A stretch of 64,000 bases of DNA, taken from assembly GCA_940337035.1 (NCBI GenBank), contig CALNHX010002810.1:1-64000 (forward strand). Direction: 5' to 3'. Source of the DNA: Agriotes lineatus. Taxonomy: Eukaryota > Arthropoda > Insecta > Coleoptera > Elateridae. Below are positions 58,239 to 64,000 of the stretch, piece after piece; the first letter of the stretch is position 1; each line of letters starts with the position of its first letter. Under the pieces are notes generated by a model. That model searched no databases and was not told the origin of the DNA. It saw nothing but the letters and a program-made list of their open reading frames with translations. A program made the position numbers and the translations under genes.

Positions 58239-61200
58239 GCAACGATTTTTAGGTTCGATCGCTTTATTGGTCGATATTGACGTGATAAATTCCACCATTT
58301 GTCGTGTTGGAAGGCACGCTCATCTTTATCGATTTTTGGGAAACAAGCGAATTGACTGCGTGCGATGTGTGCCTTTTTGCCGTTAAGCGTCCATTTTGGT
58401 GTATTGTAAAACGCTCGTTTGTGCGATGTTGGGCTTCCAGCAGCTCTTTGTCCATCTACTTATGTAACGTAGTGCTCCTTTGTGTCAGAAGTCTCTCTGG
58501 ATGTATTTTCCTGGGTATGTAGCATACTTCGTTAAGTGGAAATTCCTAAAACGAAACTTCTTGTATAGGGGACTTTTTACCCTGGGTGGCGTAGTTTTGC
58601 CGACTCGAATTTCCTTGCCAGCGCCACTTTGAAGGAGGCGACTCGCCTGTTCCGATGCTGCAGTGGATTTCCAGTTAGTTCTCTCCGTTGAAATTTGGGG
58701 CCATGCGGACCGTTCACCTGTAGATCATCGCCCTAATGCTGTGGAAAGAAGTCTACTTCGTTGAGGTTTGGGGCCATGCGGACCTTTCACCTGTAGAACA
58801 CCGTTCTAATCTACTTCGTTGAGGTTTGAATACCGCCCCTAATGTTGTGGAATCTGTTATTAATTGTCGTCAATAATTTGATTTACTTGCTGCCGAGTTT
58901 AGAAAGCAGCTGATTTGTTATGTTAATGCATTGTGTGGAATTATTTGGTAATTGCCCTGTCATTTAATTACCGTAAATTAAGAGCGACCAGCGCAACCAT
59001 TTGTAACTCGTTGCATATTCGATTAATCATTTTGGGTAGTAATATGTAGTTATTTGCTACGACCATGTCGTACAGTTTAAATCGTAGGGATTAGCCTAAT
59101 AAATAAACATTTAAGGTTCACATTTTCTGTCAAAAATTGTGTTTGGGCTTTATGAAAAGGATCTCTCCTTATCATTTGATTTTGATATTTAATAATTGAA
59201 CATTTAAATATCCATTTATGATGTTACAGTAACTTGAACGTCGTAATACACACGACCGGCTCAATTGATTAGCCAAGTTGGCTTCTGGAAGTACAAATAC
59301 ACAGATCTGTTTAACGGTACAAATACCAGGTGTAGATCGCGTTAAAGATAGAGCCACGAATGCTTTGGGCTCCCTTTTCCATGACGTGTGCAGAAGCAGC
59401 GTTTAAGGACCATTAGTTTCTGATTCCAAATTTACATAATCACTCAATTTTATTGAATTTTAATTACATTAATTAAAGTGGGGTCCTGATCAAGGTCAAA
59501 AATTTGAGTTGCCTTTTAGAATGTACTTATGCTAAATAGGGCTTTATGCTCATTTTCTTTTTATGAACGTATACTTGTATGTTTAAATTAGCTGGTTCGC
59601 ATACCATTTACCCATATGTACAGGTTGTGTCGTAAATTTTGGTACTGTGTTGGTCATTATATGTGTATTCATGTACTCTGACTTTTATTTGCTACTACGT
59701 CGAGTCTCTGCTTTCTCGTATAAGCAATTTAGGTTCGCCGTTACTCGTTTCAACTGGGAGTAATTAAACTGAAGCTAGACAACGGCGTGGCGCCCATTCC
59801 GGATCCTGAAATTACAGGTAATTCGTCCTTCGGAACTCACTCCCATCTTCGGCTGAGAGGCCGCGAGCGTAAACTCCCATGCTACCCCTTTTTGGTTGCA
59901 GAGATTCCTGAGCAGGTATTAGTACAGAGGGACATTGTGTTGGATTGTATTCATTAGTTGTTAGTTGTGGGATTGTGTTAGCTTATTATAGAAATATATA
60001 TTATGCTGTCACAAATTCATTATGCGGGTCGTTTTTTATGGAATGGAATAGGTGAATTGGATACCATGTTGATTGCTGTAAAGAATATTACATCTTGGAT
60101 TTGCAGTTGTACGTAATAATGGATCTACCATCTAGGAGAGCTGGGTGACTTTTGGAGTAGTAGCGTGACACTTTGAAGGTTTGGTTCATTGTAACACTGT
60201 GGATTGAAGTTCCTGGTTGAAGATTCAAATACATGTGACAAAATAGCGTGGTTATATTTGTGCTGTTTTTCTACAGGAGAACTGGATCCATTTTAAAAGT
60301 GGAAGATTTGCAGGTATATGTAATTAATAAACATTAATTAGTATTAACACTGGAATAATTAATTACTTACAAAAATACTTACTCTTTTCAACATATTGGA
60401 ACTGATTTGTGTCAATATTAGTAAGTTGACAGTGACAGTTGAAAGATTTAAAGTCATTCTGAAATAACTTGTCAATAACCAAACATTTTTATACAATAAT
60501 TTTGATAGAATCTTCTAAAACAAGTACCCACCTGAGATGGGATTTTTTGTTATAAACTGAGCTAGCCAAGTCAAAGAAATAACATAAAATATTAGGGCAA
60601 ATATTTTATTTAAAGTACTTTGAAGTGACTGGATAAGAGTAATTTAGCGGTCTATTAGAAATTAATATAATATCGGCTTAGATGGTAAAGTCAATACTAT
60701 ATCAATATAAACTAAGAAAATTGAGAGGCACGGCAATAAGTTAAACCAGAAGACATAGAATGTAATAAATAAGAAGACGATACTGTTGCAATGAGAGAGA
60801 CAGATATAAATAGCTTGGCTCAGTACTACGAGAAAAAGGCGAATGTGAACAAGACGTAAAGGGTAATATAATAGCTGGATATGCAAGATGGAGGAATACT
60901 TCTAATATCCTACCAGATAAACATATACCTACATATTAAAATAAAGAATCTACAAGCAGGCCGTGAGGTCTTCGGTGAAAAATAACTCCAATCGCTGGGG
61001 ACTGAGGAACCACGAAAAATGCTTCACGTCGCCAAAATGTACATGGTAAGATCGTCTTTAGCATTTACTCTACCAGATCGCAAAGCAAGTGAATTCATCC
61101 TAACAGAATTGAAAACCTATCCTATTCAGTACCGATAAAATTGGCGAAAAGGGGTCAGACTGGCAGGGCACTTACACCAGCGCAAATACAACTGCTTGCT

Positions 61201-61758
61201 TAATAAAGTCCAAAATTAGCTAATAGTAGCCGGCGCTATAAAACAAGGACTGCCCTAAGACTACACTTCAAATCAAGGTCTACAAGAATAAGCAACTCAC
61301 AATGAAGAACACAATGGACAGAAAAACATGAAGTAAAAGTCATGTCACCGACCCTATCTAGAGAACAGATGTATAATAAAGAAGACAACTTGATTCTGGA
61401 TCTCCCGCAAAATTTTAATACCCTAATTTCTTGGGCAACCCAAAATTGAATCCTGCATATCTACATTAGTTTTCGGACAGCTTTGTGAATTAACATTTCG
61501 TTGTATACCAATATACCGTAGTTTTCTTAACTTCAATCCAAGTTCTTTCCTCTTGATGAAGATATGCTTTCACCAAGTTAGATATTTTGAACTAAGGGAA
61601 TATTGAAATTCGTGTGCATTAAGTAACACCACCGGAAAATTATCTTTTTCCAAATATGAATGACCTTATTATCATTTGTTTCAATTCATCAGACATTTTG
61701 CCATTACATGGTTGCAATGATATGGTACGACTACAGCATCGTTTGCAAATGTCACAGT
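58239..61758. other. Intergenic with a short tandem repeat; no gene recognised
   Basis: 58686-58850 holds two and a half diverged tandem units with GTTTGGGGCCATGCGGACC and CACCTGTAGA. The 58240-58680 part is of balanced composition with a 72-codon plus frame, not recognised. 59750-59930 is another GC-richer patch. 60880-61440 could be old LINE coding but no motif was clear. Confidence 0.4.
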
Positions 61759-62510
61759 AAAAGGAGTTGTATATATATATATAGCGGTTTGTTTACAACT
61801 TTAAAGTCATCTACCGCATCTCAGTTTCCACATTTTTCTATCAGCATAATCGTCTTCTTCCAAATTTCTTTTTTGCATAGCTTCGCTTATACCATCATTC
61901 CATGATTTTCTTGGCCTTCCTCTTTTTCTCCTGTAACGTGGCTTCCATTCCCATACTTTTTTTGGTAGTCTATCGGTGTTCATCCTTCTCATGTGCCCAT
62001 ACCAAAGTAGTTGTTTCTGTTCAACTGTATCGGTAAGTCATTTATTTATGTGCATTAATTCTTTAATTCTTTCGTTTCTTACGCGGTGCATTATTGTTAA
62101 CTTGCAGCATCGCCTCCAGAACATCATTTCTGTGGAATTAATTTTGTCTTTTTTTTTTATTTACAGTCCATCCTTCGGCTCCGTATGTAGCGCTACTTTC
62201 GATAAAAGTACTAAATAGCCTTTTTTTAGTTTTATTAGATATTTTGTCATTCCACAGTACTGGATGCAATTTTCTAATTACAGTTTTTGTTCTTCTTATT
62301 TTGCTGTGTATATCCTGTTCGTCTCTTCCATCTGCTGTTATAGTGACTCCTAGATATCTGTAATGTTTTGTATGTTTAATTATGCCTCTGTCTGTATTGA
62401 GATCGTGTCCTTGACCTCCAATGACCATGTATTCTGTTTTCTCCATGTTTATACTCAGACCCCACTTTTCATACTCGTCTACTAATCTTCTAAACAAAAA
62501 AAGGAGTTGT
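61759..62510 (-). mobile_element. 5'-truncated LINE with 12-bp target duplication
   Basis: The direct repeats AAAAGGAGTTGT at 61759-61770 and 62499-62510 bracket a minus-strand LINE fragment. The frame 62497-62138 begins in the reverse transcriptase thumb region (EYEKWGLSINMEKTEYMVIG, then YLGVTITADGRDEQDI and ATYGAEGWTVNKK). After a frame change in an A-run near 62150 and one internal stop, the tail resumes and ends RMNTDRLPKKVWEW...RKRGRPRKSWNDG...WKLRCGR with a stop at about 61807. Past the stop a (TA)n tail adjoins the target repeat. The YADD core and everything upstream are absent. Confidence 0.85.
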
Positions 62511-64000
62511 TATCCATAAAATTAACTGTATATATCAGGGCAATTCTTATCACGCCTTCTAGATCACCAGTTAGAGTAAGCTGCAAATCGTAATTCGCCT
62601 CTATGTTTAACAAAAGGGTATTTCTCCGTCAGATAATATTTTAGCAGTTTTTATCTGTTGTTAGTGACAAAAATCGACTGATTTCGAGCTAGAGTCATTT
62701 CAATTGTTCGTACCGTCATTCAGATCTTGTCCGCCTTGTCACAGCGAGGTCACCTTCTTGTCTTTGCTAGTTGCTGGAGATTTCCTGTCCATTTAATTCC
62801 GCTATCTGTCAACGTTTAGATGCCTATATAGGCGCCGGAACCGCGGTGGTTCTGGGTGCTCAAGCACCCAAAGCAATTTTGTTATGTATGTATATGATCG
62901 GTGCGGAAATAAATGCCTTTATTTATTTATGAGATTGTTGTAAACTATTTATTTTGCTATTTTCAAAACTCGGTTTTCTGGTTGTGGAGTCTCTCCCAAG
63001 CTCGTTTTGCGCAACCGCTGTTTCCTACAAATACATCATGATACTATTCTATTGTAATAGTAATAGTAATCAACAGTAATGTATTAAGTTCAAAGTGATT
63101 TTCCTATAATGCTGGTCAATGCTGGATTGTTTAAAAATACGCTCGACAGCGAATCTGTCGTGTCGTTCTGCCTTCCGTTCGCACTTTACATTACATCTCG
63201 TTGAGAGGATAAATCTCCATGTGTCCGGCTCACAGCCTCCCGTTCAGTTGTCGCAGTATTTCCCGTCTCGTCCTATGCAGCATCTGGGACGGTAGTCGTT
63301 GCAGCGGCAAAGAACATCAGTATCGCACAATCAAGCTCTGTCAGGTATAGTTTGTACTACTTATTAACGTTTATTCGTGCAGTTTAACATTTATACAGTG
63401 TGCTGTGTCGAATTATCGAACAGTTGTGGTAACGTCTCAGTCAGTTAACTTTCATCGTGTACCTCTTTGTAATTGTCAAACCGTTGCAGTTGTGTTTCTG
63501 TCTGTTGCAGTTCACTTACCGTCAGTTAATATAGCTTATTTGCTTAGAATGTACTATCATACCGTTTCACGAAATTGTTGTTGATGTACAGTTTTAATGT
63601 CAATTTATGATAATAGTGTCAGACGTTGCGCAACCATCAAACATCCGTATTTACATTTTGCATTTACATATGCCTTTTTATATACAGTTTCAAATATTTT
63701 GTGTCAATACATGTCATGTCATTTTAAATTTGGTTTTCTTTGTTATGGTGCATGCGCTTTGTGTGTTTATATTTTACAGTTGTAAGAGGAGTTTGTTCAG
63801 TTACCCAATTGGATTTTAAAAAAATAGGTCCGTTGTTGCTGAAGCGGCTTGTTGCCCAGATTACTACCGAGTCTAAAGTTGAAATATGGGCGCACTTGCT
63901 TCCCGGTTCCTCAGTGGGCTTACCTATGCATTCTCGTTCATCTTGATGGAATTGGGTGGCGCTTAATCTATTTAGATCTGTTTACCATTCATTAGGCCAT
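62511..64000. other. Intergenic, no gene recognised
   Basis: A GC-richer hairpin-like patch at about 62828-62875 (GGGTGCTCAAGCACCC) may be a retroposon end. Overlapping plus frames at 63597-63946 have no motif I recognise, though the last could be a partial exon running off the window. Confidence 0.35.

Overview
This window is eukaryotic nuclear DNA, almost certainly from an insect. It is AT-rich, has introns and is dominated by transposable elements of many classes. The clearest host gene encodes a four-cysteine ('Minus-C') odorant-binding protein, a type common in beetles, so a coleopteran source is plausible but not proven. I see no bacterial-style operons, CRISPR arrays, rRNA genes or convincing tRNA genes.

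Layout. 1-8.8 kb is AT-rich intergenic DNA. It holds a decayed IS630/Tc1-type transposase on the minus strand (3134-3853), small inverted-repeat elements, a (TA)n tract and a short retroposon with a 16-bp target duplication (7151-7360). 8.88-11.26 kb carries exon-like segments on the plus strand encoding a zinc-finger motif, an acidic linker and a C-terminal W-x-x-E-E module, broken at A-runs. 12.45-22.04 kb is a Ty3/Gypsy (Metaviridae) LTR retrotransposon on the minus strand. It has 1.5-1.6 kb near-identical LTRs, an AAAG target duplication, a tRNA-Lys primer site, a gag with two in-frame stops, a textbook -1 frameshift signal and an open 1069-codon pol. 22.89-24.70 kb is a non-autonomous hAT-like element containing a nested palindromic Tc1/IS630-like foldback element. 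27.87-29.75 kb is a composite: a 5'-inverted (twin-primed) RTE-like LINE, with a mariner carrying an intact DD34D transposase frame inserted at the LINE-target junction.

31.56-38.41 kb is the odorant-binding protein gene. A signal-peptide exon and a main exon flank a 6.3-kb intron that contains a 1.1-kb inverted repeat and several miniature elements. 39.6-42.3 kb is a GC-richer block with an 85-bp tandem array and a Pro/Arg-rich reading frame of unknown nature. 43.0-45.2 kb is a cluster of foldback miniature elements. 45.4-48.0 kb holds a CR1/Jockey-like LINE tail and a broken hAT (GTF2IRD2-like) transposase. 50.7-54.5 kb contains LINE debris. 54.79-58.24 kb is a head-to-tail dimer of a P-like (THAP) element with three copies of one 8-bp target sequence. 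61.76-62.51 kb is a 5'-truncated LINE with a 12-bp target duplication.

There is no pathway here. The window reads as one chemosensory gene in a landscape of nested mobile elements, several of them recent (LTR pair, mariner). All identities come from motif recognition by eye; no database search was run, and TE clade names are best guesses.
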